Positions 21,695 through 33,574 of a DNA stretch of 64,000 nt are shown one piece after another. The position numbers and the translations under genes are program-made. The first letter of the stretch is position 1. Each line of letters opens with the position of its first letter. The notes beneath the pieces are model-generated. The model had not been told where the DNA came from and ran no database searches. It saw nothing but the letters and a program-made list of their open reading frames with translations. The stretch covers positions 471,686,806-471,750,805 of the forward strand of contig OZ010795.1 in NCBI GenBank assembly GCA_963932465.1, in the 5' to 3' direction. Origin of the DNA: Maratus speciosus (lineage: Eukaryota; Arthropoda; Arachnida; Araneae; Salticidae).

Positions 21695-22149
21695 TTAAGG
21701 CGGTTCTCACATAAAATATTTTTCCCCGCTCAATAACACCAAACTTTCTGACATACTTACTGAATCCATTTTTAAACGTAAAAGCATGACACTTGGAGAT
21801 GTGATTATAGAAGAGATTTATAGCTGAACGTTTTTTGTTTGTTTGTTTGTTTGTTTGTTTTTTCATTTTCTATTAATGAATTGAAAAGTTATAAGTGACA
21901 CCTTGAGTTATAAGTGATTATTGTTGACGGCAGTATTTTTTCCGTTTCCCGTACTGTCGCGTCCGGAAATTCGGTTCAAAATGCGGTCTTTGGCAACATT
22001 GTCTGAAAAATTGTCTGCCTTTACCAAAAATGACAAAAACTGGTTGATTACATAGAAAAAAGCACTTGCAAACTTCGCGCGTTTTCCCACAAAAATAAAT
22101 TCAGGAACGTGTCAGAATGTAGCCTTTACAGATTTGATAACTGCCTTAA
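21695..22149. mobile_element. TTAA-type MITE, first family, copy 2 (455 bp)
   Basis: Ends TTAAGGCGGTTCTCA and ACTGCCTTAA. Internal blocks such as GTCCGGAAATTCGGTTCAAA (21960-21979) match 4546-4565 of copy 1. It contains a (GTTT)n microsatellite at 21835-21863 that copy 1 lacks. Confidence 0.85.
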
Positions 22150-22329
22150 CACTCTCACTATTAATTGACTGACAATAAGAGGGTACAAGAAAAGAATATA
22201 TTTTTAGTTTTCGAGCATTATTACCTACGTTATAAAAAATCAATTAATTTACGAACTTTTAAATGTGTTTCTCTTTCGCCTTTTTGATGACTGCTTTATT
22301 TTAACATTATTAAAATGACTTAATATGAT

Positions 22330-22775
22330 ACGTTTTTGGAATATATTTCTTTTTACTTTTCGAACTTTATCGGTTAAATAAAGCCGCATATTTTACAATT
22401 ATTATTATTGATTTTTAATGAATTTGTATTTTACGTTACCTCTATTACTAAAGTAAACTAAAATAATTTCCGCAGTATTTTTTAAATTATTCTTTTTAGA
22501 CTCTTTTGAAATATTACCTTTTATATTTCGAACTTTATTAGATAAATAATGTCACATTTAACATTTATTATTATTCTATTTTTATGCATTTTTTAAACGA
22601 ATTTATATTTTAGGTTGCTATTACAAAAGTAAAAAATTAAAACAATTTCTGCATCAGTTTTTAATTTTTTTTTTTTATTAAAATTTTTTGGAATATTATT
22701 TTTTACTTTTAAAACCTCATTTCTAAACAAAATAAAGGTTCATATTAATTTTCGCTCTACTTTCTTTTAAAAAGA
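22330..22775. repeat. AT-rich degenerate tandem array, about 165-200-bp unit
   Basis: TTCGAACTTTAT followed by an AATAAAG/TCACAT block and then AATGAATTTGTATTTTA recurs two to three times. A related piece lies at 23550-23760. Non-coding. Confidence 0.6.
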
Positions 22776-22869
22776 ATGAGTATTCCAGGCTACTTATTAT
22801 TCCACACAAACTTTAAAATTCATTTTTTTTCTCAATAATTATGTCTTTTTTTTCCCCTATAGAATGAGT

Positions 22870-23530
22870 AGAAATTATAGTTCGTTTACAAGGACACTCA
22901 GAAGTGTCCTGTTACATTACGGCCTGTGGAGAAAATAGTTTACAGTGCATTTTAATGATGTTTTAGTGTTTCAGACATAATGAAATTGATAAACATCACA
23001 GAGTTGGATGGCAACATGTTTTCTATGGAGTATAGAGTACTTAGCAACTATACTTCGTTTACGGAGACGTATAAAAGAATTACATTACATTGTCATCTAT
23101 GGGGGGAAATCGCTTGCAGTGTGTATAAATTATATATATAGTGTGTATAAATTAATATACATCACTTATGTGCACATGTTTTCTGTAGATTATTGAGTAC
23201 GTAGAATTTATCCTTTGTTTACAGAGATACTCAAAAGAATTCGGTTTCAGGACTGACTATGAGACATACCTGTTGGATGTGAGTTTTCAGATGTTATATG
23301 TATTTTATAACTTAACTAATTTTTAGTCTATTACGAGATGGTAGATCCTATATAGGGTGACACGAAAGAATTCGCACACATTAGCGGCAATAGACAGCAA
23401 TTGCTGAAAATGAATTTTTGCTGCGTTGTTGCTTTTTTCATGTTTATTTTAGATATCTCGTTTCATTGTTTGATCAAAAATGAAATTTCTTAACAATATT
23501 CCGAAAGTGTTGGAAAGTGCTTCATAGTCT
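22870..23530 (-). repeat. Type d repeat fragment (minus orientation)
   Basis: Blocks such as GTTCGTTTACAAGGACAC with CATTACGGCC, and GTTTACAGAGATACTCAAAA, are the reverse complement of the body of the hairpin-tailed element at 29175-33397. At 23507-23525 AAGTGTTGGAAAGTGCTTCA is the reverse complement of that element's 5' motif. The GACA tract and hairpin are missing, so this copy is truncated. Confidence 0.6.
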
Positions 23531-24439
23531 ATGTATTTTACTCTTCAAGTCTTATTTCGAAGTTAAATGAAATCGCACAAATTATTTTTGCCACGCTACT
23601 TTACTACATTATTTTTTACAGAATCGATTATTCAGGTTTTATTACTGGAGTAAAATAAAGCTATTTCCGTAGAACCTTTGAAATTCATTTTTTTTTCTTA
23701 ATCGTAATACAATATTTCCGCATAAGTTAAATTTAAATTTCGCCTCATTCATTTTTCACGAATGATAGTTATCTATCGCTAAATTTAAATTAATGAATAC
23801 TGAACTGAGGAACATAATAAATAAAGATTTTTTTTTTTAAATAGTTCATGTTTTTATTTTTAAATATATCATTAGATTATTAGATCAGATTTTTTAATTT
23901 ATATTTTAATCAATATTGCTTCAAATGAATGTTCTAAAGTCGTTTTTGTGAGAATTTCTATCAAATTAATCAAAAACCAAATAAAACAAACTCTCATTTT
24001 CATCAAAATAATTCCGATATGTTTTCAAGTACATTATAGCGTGTGTGTGTACATTTCGACGAGATTAAATATTTTTTAAGTTAAATAATTTTTAAGAAGA
24101 TTTAATTCTAAACATTTCAAATACGTTTATATCATATTTAAACAAAGACTGATCAATTAAAAAATAATTAAAATGATATTTTTTTTTTTATATTCCTTTC
24201 TCTTTTAAAAAGTTAAATAATGGTCGGCACCAAAACCCTTCCTGTAGAAAAAATGATTGATACCGGTTGACACTTATAGATATCAGCTCACTAAATCAAA
24301 ATATGGCAATGAAATTACTATATCACGTTGCCAATTTTTAGATGAGGGGGCTTGTGTTTAAAATTAAGGTAATTTATGTCTTACTAAAAAATAAGTGGAA
24401 ATTGCGTAAACAAAATATGCTTATGTTGTATATGTTAAT

Positions 24440-24672
24440 ATGGTGCCGCTAATCACTTGAGAGCGTAGGAGGTCTGCGGGGTCGACTCCCGCTGGCTCCG
24501 TTCCACACTCTTTGTGGAGCTCCCGGATGTAAATTCTCTGTGTTGTAAATTTCATTGTGTGTTATCTCGTCTCTGTATATCGACGATGACTTATAAACAA
24601 GCCTTGGTGTCAAGCACACAAGTCTAATGTATGTGTTCAATAAAACAAACAAAAACAAACAACAAATAAATA
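24440..24672 (+). repeat. SINE-like element with CAAA-rich tail
   Basis: A tRNA-like head (GAGAGCGTAGGAGGTC, then GGGGTCGACTCCCG as a B box) is followed by a unique body of about 120 bases and an ACAAACAAAAACAAACAAC tail. The layout fits a pol III-transcribed SINE. The A box is weak and no target duplication was fixed. The 69-codon minus frame here is antisense. Confidence 0.55.
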
Positions 24673-25079
24673 TATATAAACATTAGTAAAGCTACAGTAG
24701 CCAAAAGAAAAAAAAAATCACCAAAATATATTTTTATTATCTATTTTACTGATTTGTCATCTAAGACAATGGAAATACCTTCTTTATGTAATCATTTTTA
24801 TCCAGAATTCTAAATTAATCTAACAATCTTTCTTTATTTGTTATTATTAGAAAACTGTCTGTCGGGAAAATGGTACATGTGACACATTTGGATGCCATAT
24901 TAAGATTTAAGAACGTCAAATCTATATAGTTAACATATTTGTTTAGCAGGGAAGCATTTTTTTATTTTTTGCCGACCAGTGTCATTAAGTTACGTGGGGC
25001 GATCCAAGATCCAAAAGTTCCTGAAATAGGATTAAGTATAATAGGTGGATAAGAAAAAATGTTTTAAACCAGAAATTTC

Positions 25080-27765
25080 ACTTAATAAGTGAAAAAAATA
25101 TTATCACAAAATAATAAGGTACTTTTCTAAAATATCATTTCTGAATCTAAATATATGTTTATATGCTTTTTGGGAACTTTGATATCACACTACGTATGTT
25201 TAATAAAAATTATACTTGAATTTTTTTCTTCAACATTATGTATGTTGGTCAGTTAAATTGGAATGTTTTTGATCATATTGTAAAATTATATTTAAATAAA
25301 ATGTAATTTTAAAAATCAAATGTTCTGTATCACCTCTAAAATATTATTTAATAATTAAATCAAGAGACAGTTAATTCTTTCAACAATGAAATCCCACAAT
25401 GAAGTCCGCTCTTTTTCAACGATAAAGTCATAACATATTCACAGCGGAAATGTTTAATAGAAAATTATGCTTATTCAAAACGTTAAAAATATTGTTAAAT
25501 CATACTTATAGTAACCAATCATGAGCAACAATAAAATCAATCCTAGCTGCTTTTTTAAATTCAGCTTCATTTTTAATGAATTCGTCCACATTTAAGTTAT
25601 TTAACCGGAAATTTCAATTTCTCTTACCAATCACCAGAAACAATAAAATAAACCCTAGCTGCTTTCTTAAATACAGCACCATTTTTTAATGAATTAGTCC
25701 ACATTTATTTAACCGGCATTTTCCCACGATCAGAAACAATCAAATAAAACTCAAATCATGACTGATAGATTATCTGTTCACCAAGAAAAAAAAATCACTT
25801 GTAAAGCTTTTCAAAACGTTAAAATGTTGTTAAATGATTTCATAATGAACGATATATCGGGTGTCCCAAAAAGGACTGACTGATTTTAAAATTCAATAAC
25901 TAGTAAACGTGACAGATATTTAAAAAATTCTTGCAGGAGGGTTATGCATAAGGTCAAAAGTTTTTTTACAGTGATTTTCAATTTTAGTTCGAATTACAAA
26001 CAATAGATGGCGCTGTAAGCAATAGTCGCTAAATACAGGCTCGATTTTTGGTCCTTTATCTTGTTCCATGAGGAAAAAGGAGATGGAAATGTATTATCCG
26101 GGCCACGAAGTATCAAAAACCGAGCCTGAATTTAGTGTCTATTGATCGCAGCGCCATCTATTGTTTGTAATTCGAACTAAAATTGAAAATCACTGTAAAA
26201 AAACTTTTGACCTTATGCATAACCCTCCTGCAAGAATTTTTTAAATATCTGTCACCGTTTGCAAGTTATTGAATTTTAAAATCAGTCAGTCCTTTTTGGG
26301 ACACCCGGTATATTTTAAAAGTGAAATATTTATATTTTACAGAAATATCATTTGGTTTAGATAGTCATAAGAAATTTTTTGCTTTTCTCATCAATGAAAT
26401 CAATTTCACTGGTTTCCTTTAATCTTACTTTTTGTTTGATAAATCAAACCAGATTTAAATTAATTTACCATTAACCATTTTTTTAATCCATTTCTCTTAA
26501 CAATGGATTGCAACAATGAAATAAATCACTCTTTTCTAGAATTCTGTATCATTCTGTTTAACGAACCAATCAAGATTTAAATTTATTTATCCATATTTAT
26601 CTTATGAACGAAATAATAAAATGCAATAACGGGTAAAATATCTACTTTCAAAACGTTAAATATTATTAAATAATCATACTTATAATGAATGAAATACAAA
26701 TTTTGGAACTCAAATATTCGTGTTCTTTTATAGAATTATAATTGATTACATAGTCAAAAAAATGTCATTTCTCTGGTTAAGGAAATCAATCTCACTGGTT
26801 TCCTTAAATCGTGCTCGTTATTTAATATATCAATCCGGATTTGAGTTCATTAACCATTAAGCATTTTTTTTATTCAATTTTTCAAATGCAAATCAAATCA
26901 TGATTGATAAGATATTCATCGTAAAAATGATTTAATAAAAATATTTCTTTTAAAGATTTTCAAAGCGCTAAAAATATTGTTAAATCATATTTATACTGAA
27001 TAAGTACTGAAATTTTAAAAGTCAAATATCCATGCTACTTTACAAAAATATTTAATTATTTAATCAAACAAATTTTCATTTCTCTCATCAAAGAAGTCAA
27101 ACTCACTGACTTTCTTAAAATTTTCGCTTTATTTTATTAATCCACCTAGATTTAAGTTCATTAATCATTTATCGATAATAAAAAAAAATTAATTTATTTT
27201 AACAATGAGCTGCAATAATGAAATCAATCTTACGTTCTTCTTTAAATTTCCTTTATTTTATTTATTGAATAAATACAGATTCAAGTTCATTAATCCACAT
27301 TTATCCCCGGTTCAAAATAATCAAATGCGCTGGGGAAAATATTTAAGAAACAGTTATAACTTTTAAGTTTATTTAAACCGCTTGAAATAGTGTTAAGTAA
27401 ATCAAGTAATTTAAAGTTTAAAAGTCAAATTTTTGTTACTCTAAAGAAATTATTTCAATAATTCGTCGATAAACATTTTCATTTCTCTCATCAATGAAAG
27501 ATTCTTTCCTTAAATTTGCTGTTTATTTAATTAATCAATCCACATTTAAGTTCATTAATCATTTTGAAAAAAAAAAAAAAAACATATTCCTCTTAACAAT
27601 GCACTGCAACAATGAAATCAATCTTACCTGCTTCTTGAAATTCCGTTCCAATTTTTTAATGAATCAATCCAGATTAAAGTTCATTAATCCACATTTTCCC
27701 CACGAGCCGGAACAATCAAATGCAAATCAAATCATGACTGACAGAATATCCATCGAGACCTCAAA
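25080..27765. repeat. Long degenerate AT-rich satellite
   Basis: Blocks such as CAATGAAATCAATCTTAC, TTAAGTTCATTAATCCACAT and TTTCATTTCTCTCATCAA recur many times with a higher-order spacing of a few hundred bases. The array is interrupted by the palindromic element at 25857-26308. The 135-codon frame at 27494-27901 runs across satellite units and into the next stretch and is not taken as a gene. Confidence 0.7.
25857..26308. mobile_element. Foldback MITE with 200-bp inverted arms (452 bp)
   Basis: Starts TCGGGTGTCCCAAAAAGG and ends with the near-exact inverse; TA lies on both sides (25855-25856 and 26309-26310). The two arms (about 25857-26056 and 26110-26308) match over about 200 bases with a loop of about 53. 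TA target and end type fit Tc1/mariner mobilisation (inference). It interrupts the satellite, so it is younger than the array. Confidence 0.9.
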
Positions 27766-27769
27766 AAAC

Positions 27770-28190
27770 GAAAGAAAAAGTATTAATTCGAAAATCAATG
27801 AAGATGGCGCAACAGCAGCAATAAAACTATCGTTTGCTGAAGGAGTCCCACTTCTTGACTCAACTCTCCCAGAGAGTCGTTACCAGATTGCATGTTACTA
27901 ATATGCTTAATATTCATAGCCGCACAAAGGGGGACCTGTACACAACGAACTGAGTGCGTAGCTATGGTGACCAAATTGTGTACGTTGAGGCATGAGAGGG
28001 GAACGTATCTTTTGCAAAAGGACACACACACAGTGCAATACTATGCAGTTCTGGCGACATCTAGGAAGAATTTGCTTTATTTTGATTCCGTGCATCTGTC
28101 CGAGAAAATTTTCGTTCCAAAAAAATTTTTGTCGTAAAAAAAATACAGTGCTGTTTTAACGTATTCGGAAGCTCACTCTGGGGCCTATTG
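27770..28190. other. Non-repetitive, GC-richer island of unknown nature
   Basis: Around 420 bases that match no repeat seen here, with balanced composition and a clustered set of short open frames on both strands (for example 27795-28031 minus, 27892-28137 plus). Possible readings are a promoter or untranslated exon of a host gene, or a single-copy transposon piece. Nothing in it is recognised. Confidence 0.3.
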
Positions 28191-28440
28191 ACATTTGGCG
28201 CCTTTTGCATTACTATTTAGCCAATATTCCCTCGCTTTTCTAAAAGCAATCATTTGTGAGAAGATATATCTATTTATATTAACTCAACAGCTGTATAAAC
28301 AGTTATGTAGCTATTTATTATATCTATTTATATAGCTTGATAAATAATCGAAATATAATCTGATGTTTAAGTTTATCCCGATTTATCCTTCATTGACCCT
28401 ATAGTAAAGTATTCGCTAAATATATAATTTGCAGTTAATA

Positions 28441-28580
28441 CGAGGGTGTATCAATAAGTTTTTGCCCTCCATAGAAATAATTGAGTGAGATTTATGAAAT
28501 TACTACATTGTATTATTCCTTTTCTATATAGTCACCGTGCACAGTAACACATTTCTGCAACCGATATTTCAAAGAGAGGG
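28441..28580. mobile_element. Mariner-like end fragment
   Basis: TACGAGGGTGTATCAATAAG resembles the TACGAGGG ends of the mariner at 5772. A following TAGTCACCGTGCACAGTAAC block matches the minus-strand C-terminal coding zone at 8735-8755. The rest is missing: a foldback sequence begins at 28583. Confidence 0.5.
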
Positions 28581-28582
28581 AG

Positions 28583-28934
28583 GAGGATGTATTCCAGGAG
28601 GCGCGATAGTATATCCAAAAGGGGTCATATTTCTAACTTTTGCCGACCCCCACATGTGACATACTGTTGGAAAGCTCTGTGACCATTTATTCATGTTATG
28701 CACCTCCCTAGAACCCTCCCCAAATTTGCCCTACGGCGGACATGAATGATGTCCGAAAAATTTAGAAAAGTGCCCCCTGAGGGGAAATTTGTGGAGAGGG
28801 GCTCGGGAGGTGAATAAGTGGTCACAGGCCTTTCCAACCATATGTCACATGTGGGGGTCAGTAAAAGTTAGAAATATGCCCCTCCCCCCCCCCCCCCTAT
28901 GAGTCTACTATCGCGTCTCCTGGAATACATCCTC
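28583..28934. repeat. Foldback sequence (352 bp)
   Basis: GAGGATGTATTCCAGGAG at the left and its inverse at the right, with inverted similarity along most of the arms, including ACCCCCACATGTGACATA. A 14-base C run at 28884-28897 sits in the right arm only. No target duplication was found. Confidence 0.75.
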
Positions 28935-28944
28935 TAAGATATCT

Positions 28945-28962
28945 GAAAATGACGTCATTTTC
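28945..28962. repeat. 18-bp palindrome with TGACGTCA core
   Basis: GAAAATGACGTCATTTTC is a perfect palindrome containing a CRE-type octamer. No gene start is visible nearby, so a regulatory role is unsupported. Confidence 0.5.
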
Positions 28963-29840
28963 AAGAAACCGTAAATAGTAATAGTGCAGTTTAAAATTTT
29001 TAAATGATCTTTAAAAAAAATCATTTTAGTTATAGGGCCCTTGATGGTCTTGATGAATACTGTGTATTCAATTTGAAAAATATATATTGTTTAAATTGTA
29101 ATGAGAAAATGGCATCTGTAAAGAACATAATAAAAAAACAAGTAAGAAAAATCATGCGTACAGCATAGATTATGAAACACTTTCCAACACTTCCTGAAAG
29201 CTTTAACAAAACTTCGTTACTTAGGGAAATAAGGTAAATAAGATAACTAAGTAAAAATTTAAAAATCTGATTTCAGTAGTTACCGCCCATAGCCAAATAT
29301 GTATTCCAATTCTTTTGAACAGACCTGTATTCGATCTGTATGTTGATATATATACTATATAATGGGAAAATTTAGTTTAGCAAGAAAATGCATAACAGAT
29401 TGAAATTAGTCTTTCAGCAATTTATACTAATAGATGGAAACATACTTGAATACTTTTATACAGCCCTGTAGTTTACCTAGTATCTTTATTACATGCCACT
29501 ATTTAGCTAAAATTTAATTCAAACTAAAACACGCTTAAAACTACTGAAATTACATTTCCAGAAATTATCACCCATAGACGGCCATGTATCCAACTCTTTG
29601 CGTGGCCCTGTATATCATTTTATCTATATTCTACAAATATTTCTTAGTACACTAAATTCAGTTCAGCGTAAAAATGCATAACTCCTTTAAAACCAACCTT
29701 TAAGCAATTTATGCTCATACTCAGTAACCTTTACGAATTCATTTCTGTAGCTCTGTATATCAACTATAGAATTTATACGCACTTTATAGTATGCATAAAT
29801 ATAGTGAACAAGTAGGTAAGTGTGATCACAGATCGCACAG

Positions 29841-31690
29841 AGGGTTTCGTTTAATATTCCATTCAAAACACTTTATCCTTTTGAAAAATCTGTTAGTTCC
29901 ACGTTTCGCAACCAGGGGCACACTCTATTCTAAACAAACCTCTATCCGAACGAAACTCCGTTTTATATACTATCCGTAGATATATTAGTCGAGGAGATTG
30001 GACCGATAGCACCCGAGATAAGTAGGCACCCCTGGCGGTAAAAAGTGGAACTAAAATATGGAAAGCTATGGTGCATAATATGAAAGAATGGTCAAAGGGG
30101 TATCGGCAAAAGTTGGAAAAGTACTCCCCGGGTGAAACGGTCGGAGGTTAGAAAAATTGTTTAAAATACACAAGTTAGAGCCCGGAGGAAAAAATTATAT
30201 GACTTTTTCAAAATTTTATGATTTGCCGTGTGGTCTGAGGTATTCAGCTATACGTATGCAAAAATTCATGTCTCCAACTTAATTAGAGGGTTCTCTTAGA
30301 AAGAATTGCTTAAAATACATATGTGGTAGCTCAAAGGGTTAAACGTAAGACTTTTTCAAGATTTTATGATTTGTCGCCTGGCCTCAGGTGTTCTGTTATA
30401 AGTATGCAAAATTTCAAATCTCCAGTTTAATAAGGGGCTCAGTTAGAAAGAATTGCTTAAAATACGCATGTGGGAGTCCAAAGGGTTAAATCGGCCTTTT
30501 TCAAAATTTTATGACTTGTCGTATGATATGTGGTGTTCAGCTATAAGTATGCAAAATTTCACGCCTCCAACCCAAATAGGGGCTCACTTAGAAAGAATTG
30601 CTTAAAATATACATGTCGGAGCTCAAAGGGTTAAATGTACGGCTTTTTCAAAATTTTATGATTTGTCGTTAAATGTGAGGTGTTCAGCTATAAGTATGCC
30701 AAATTTCACGCCTCCAACCTAATTAGAGGCTCACTTTGAAAGAATTGTTTAAAATAAACATGTGGGAGCCCAAAGGGTTAAATGTACAACTTTTTCAAAA
30801 TTTTATGATTTGTCGTTTGATGTGAGGTGTTCAGTTATAAGTATGCAAAATTTCACTCCTCCAACCTAATTAGGGGCTCACTTAGAAAGAATTGTTTAAA
30901 ATACACATGTGGGAGCCCAAACGGTTAAATGTACGACTTTTTCAAAAATTTATGATTTCTCGTTTGATGTGAGGTGTTCAGCTATAAGTATGCCAAATTT
31001 CACGCCTCCAACCTAATTAGAGGCTCACTTTGAAAGAATTGTTTAAAATAAACATGTGGGAGCCCAAAGGGTTAAATGTACAACTTTTTCAAAATTTTAT
31101 GATTTGTCGTTTGATGTGAGGTGTTCAGCTATAAGTATGCAAAATTTCACTCCTCCAACCTAATTAGGGGCTCACTTAGAAAGAATTGTTTAAAATACAC
31201 ATGTGGGAGCCCAAACGGTTAAATGTACGACTTTTTCAAAATTTTATGATTTGTCGTTTGATGTGAGGTGTTCAGCTATAAGTATGCAAAATTTCACGCC
31301 TCCAACCTAATTAGGGATCACTTAGAAAGAATTGTTTAAAATATACATGTGGGAGCGCAAAGGGTTAAATGTACGACTTTTTCAAAATTTTATGATTTGT
31401 CGTTTGATGTGAGGTGTTCAGCTATAAGTATGCAAAATTGCACTCCTCCAACCTAATTAGGGGCTCACTTAGAAAGAATTGTTTAAAATACACATGTGGT
31501 ATCCCAAAGGGTTAAATGTACGACTTATTGAAAATTTTACGATTTGTCGTATGATGTGTGTGTTCAGCTAAAAGTATGCAAAATTTCAAGTCTCCAACAT
31601 GTATAGTTTCTCAGAACGGGCTCTGTGACAGACGGACAGACAGACAGAGGAGCGAGACGAATAGGGTTTCGTCAAATGAACGAAACCCTA
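29841..31690 (+). mobile_element. Hairpin-tailed element b (about 147-bp monomers)
   Basis: 5' motif AGGGTTTCGT (29841-29850) matches the left arm of the perfect 11-bp terminal hairpin TAGGGTTTCGT / ACGAAACCCTA (31662-31690). The body has about ten monomers marked by GTTCAGCTATAAGTATGC near 30247, 30390, 30537, 30686, 30832, 30977, 31125, 31270, 31413 and 31561, with spacing close to 147. A GACAGACGGACAGACAGACA tract (31627-31647) precedes the hairpin. The middle monomers are much more alike than the outer ones. Confidence 0.82.
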
Positions 31691-31749
31691 AAAAAGCACA
31701 TATCATAATTAATAAAAAAGAAAAGTGCCCAGCTAAACTGATGGCATTG

Positions 31750-32909
31750 AGCTCACAGGCTATTCACACTAATTGTATATTATACTCTTATTTTAAAGAA
31801 TAATGCCCCTCAAAAAAATAAGTGAAGGGGAATTAGCCCCTGTTTCCCCCTTTATACTTAACCAGTGAACCTCCAAATCTAATCAGGGAAGCTCCTTATC
31901 ATAATAAACCGGTATACCAAATTTGGAGCAAATCGAATAATCCTGCAAAAAAAACCATTTATCTAAATTAAGGGGTGGACTAGCTCCCCTTTATCCTTAA
32001 CCAATGAATCCCCAAAACGAATCAGGGAAGCTCCTTAACCTAATAAACCGGTATACCAAATTTGGAGCAAAGCGAATAATTCTGCATGAAAAACCCATTT
32101 ATATAAATTAAGGGGGGTGGGCTAGCCCCCCTTCCCCCTTTATCTTTAACCAATGAACCCCCAAAACTTTTCAGGGAAGTTCCTTAACATAATAAACCGG
32201 TATACCAACTTCGGAGCAAATCGAATCATTCTGCATGAAAAACCCATTTATCTGAATTAAAAGGGGTGGGCTAACCATCCTTTTCCCCCTTTATCCTTAA
32301 CCAATGAACTCCCAAAACTAATCAGGGAAGTTCCTTAACATAATAAACCGGTATACCAAATTCGGAGCAAATCGAATCATTCTGCATGAAAAACCCATTT
32401 ATCTGAAATAAGGGGGTGGACTAACCCCCCCTTTATCCTTAACCAATGAACCCCCAAAACTAATCAGGGAAGTTCCTTAACATAATAAACCGGTATACCA
32501 AATTCGGAGCAAATCGAATGATTCTGCATGAAAAACCCATTTATCTGAATTAAGGGGGTGGACTAACCCCCCTTTTCCTCCTTTATCCTTAACCAATGAA
32601 CCCCAAAACTAATCAGGGAAGTTCCTTAACATAATAAACCGGTATACCGAATTCGGAGCAAATCGAATGATTCTGCATGAAAAACCCATTTATCTGAATT
32701 AAGGGGTTGGACTAAACCCTTTTCCCCCCCTTTATCCTAAACCAATAAACTCCCAAAACTAATCAGGGAAGCGCCTTATCACAATGAACCTAGAAAAAAA
32801 TTTTGAAGCAAATCGGATGTTTCTATCAAGAGTTATCGCGTTACGTACATACATACATACAGAACGGGCGGGCACATTAGCTCTCAGGCTTTGATAGCCT
32901 GTGAGCTAA
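31750..32909 (+). mobile_element. Hairpin-tailed element c (about 147-bp monomers)
   Basis: 5' motif AGCTCACAGGCT (31750-31761) matches the arm of the terminal hairpin TTAGCTCTCAGGCT / AGCCTGTGAGCTAA (32877-32909, one mismatch). About seven monomers are marked by ACCGGTATACCAA near 31907, 32049, 32196, 32348, 32490 and 32639, spacing 142-152. A CATA tract precedes the hairpin. A truncated relative lies at 47165-47440. Confidence 0.82.
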
Positions 32910-33574
32910 AAATGCATTTCGAGCAGTCATTACTAATATACAGAATATACAGTAATTCGGATACAATATAGTATCTGAAATCTTTTCAAATACACCGCAA
33001 ACATTTTCCCCTATACCATTATGAACGGAACTCTTTTGGCCCTGTAAATGAACAATAACTATTCTTTGCACTGCATATTCAACAGAATACATATTTTAGT
33101 GGGCTTCATAAATGAATATCAATTTTACTATGTTTGAAAGAGTGTAACACCATTAAAAATCATTTGAAACGATTTTTTCCTCATTGGCCGTAATGTAACG
33201 GAAAACTTTTGATTGTCCCTGTAAATGAACTAAACATGCTACAAACTTCATTTGAAATAGGGAACGTACTATGGTAGAGATCACTAACATCCAAAAATTT
33301 CAGAACGATCCGAGCTTATTTACGAGAGTTAGAGCGTGGACAGACGGCCAGACAAACCGAAGTCATAAACACTTTTCAACTTTGTTGGAAAGTGTTTAAA
33401 AGATATAATACGCATTATTACCTTTTTTCTACCACAATTCCCACAATTTTGAAATAAATCCATTAAAAACTGTTAAAATTAAAAATAAAATATAAAAACT
33501 GGAATAACTTCAAAAATCATAATTGCTGACTTACCTAAGAATAAGCAGTTATCAGGGATTTTTTTTTTTAATTA

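Larger units (their letters stand above)
29175..33397 (+). mobile_element. Hairpin-tailed element d (outer, holds b and c)
   Basis: Begins with AAACACTTTCCAAC (29175-29188), which matches the left arm of the terminal hairpin at 33367-33397 (AAACACTTTTCAAC, TTT, GTTGGAAAGTGTTT). The body units carry GCCCTGTA...ATCA and CCATA...GCC blocks at 29280, 29575, 29730, 33010-33060 and 33190-33225. A GACAGACGGCCAGAC tract precedes the hairpin. Two other elements with their own 5' motif and hairpin (29841-31690, 31750-32909) lie inside. A subterminal inverted repeat, tandem body and 3' stem-loop fit DINE-1/Helentron-associated elements. This is by architecture only. Confidence 0.6.

Noticed and set aside
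24223..24985. Inverted GGTCGGCA motifs around a SINE
   Set aside because: Only about 9 bases match and flanks show no duplication; likely chance or very old.
27494..27901. 135-codon plus-strand open frame
   Set aside because: Most of it is translated satellite sequence with a poly-Lys run; it continues into unrelated sequence.
28945..28962. CRE-type TGACGTCA palindrome as a promoter element
   Set aside because: No gene start nearby and it lies beside a foldback; kept only as a palindrome.
30000..32900. CRISPR-like array of regular repeats
   Set aside because: Units are about 147 bp with no short repeat/spacer alternation; this is eukaryotic minisatellite sequence.
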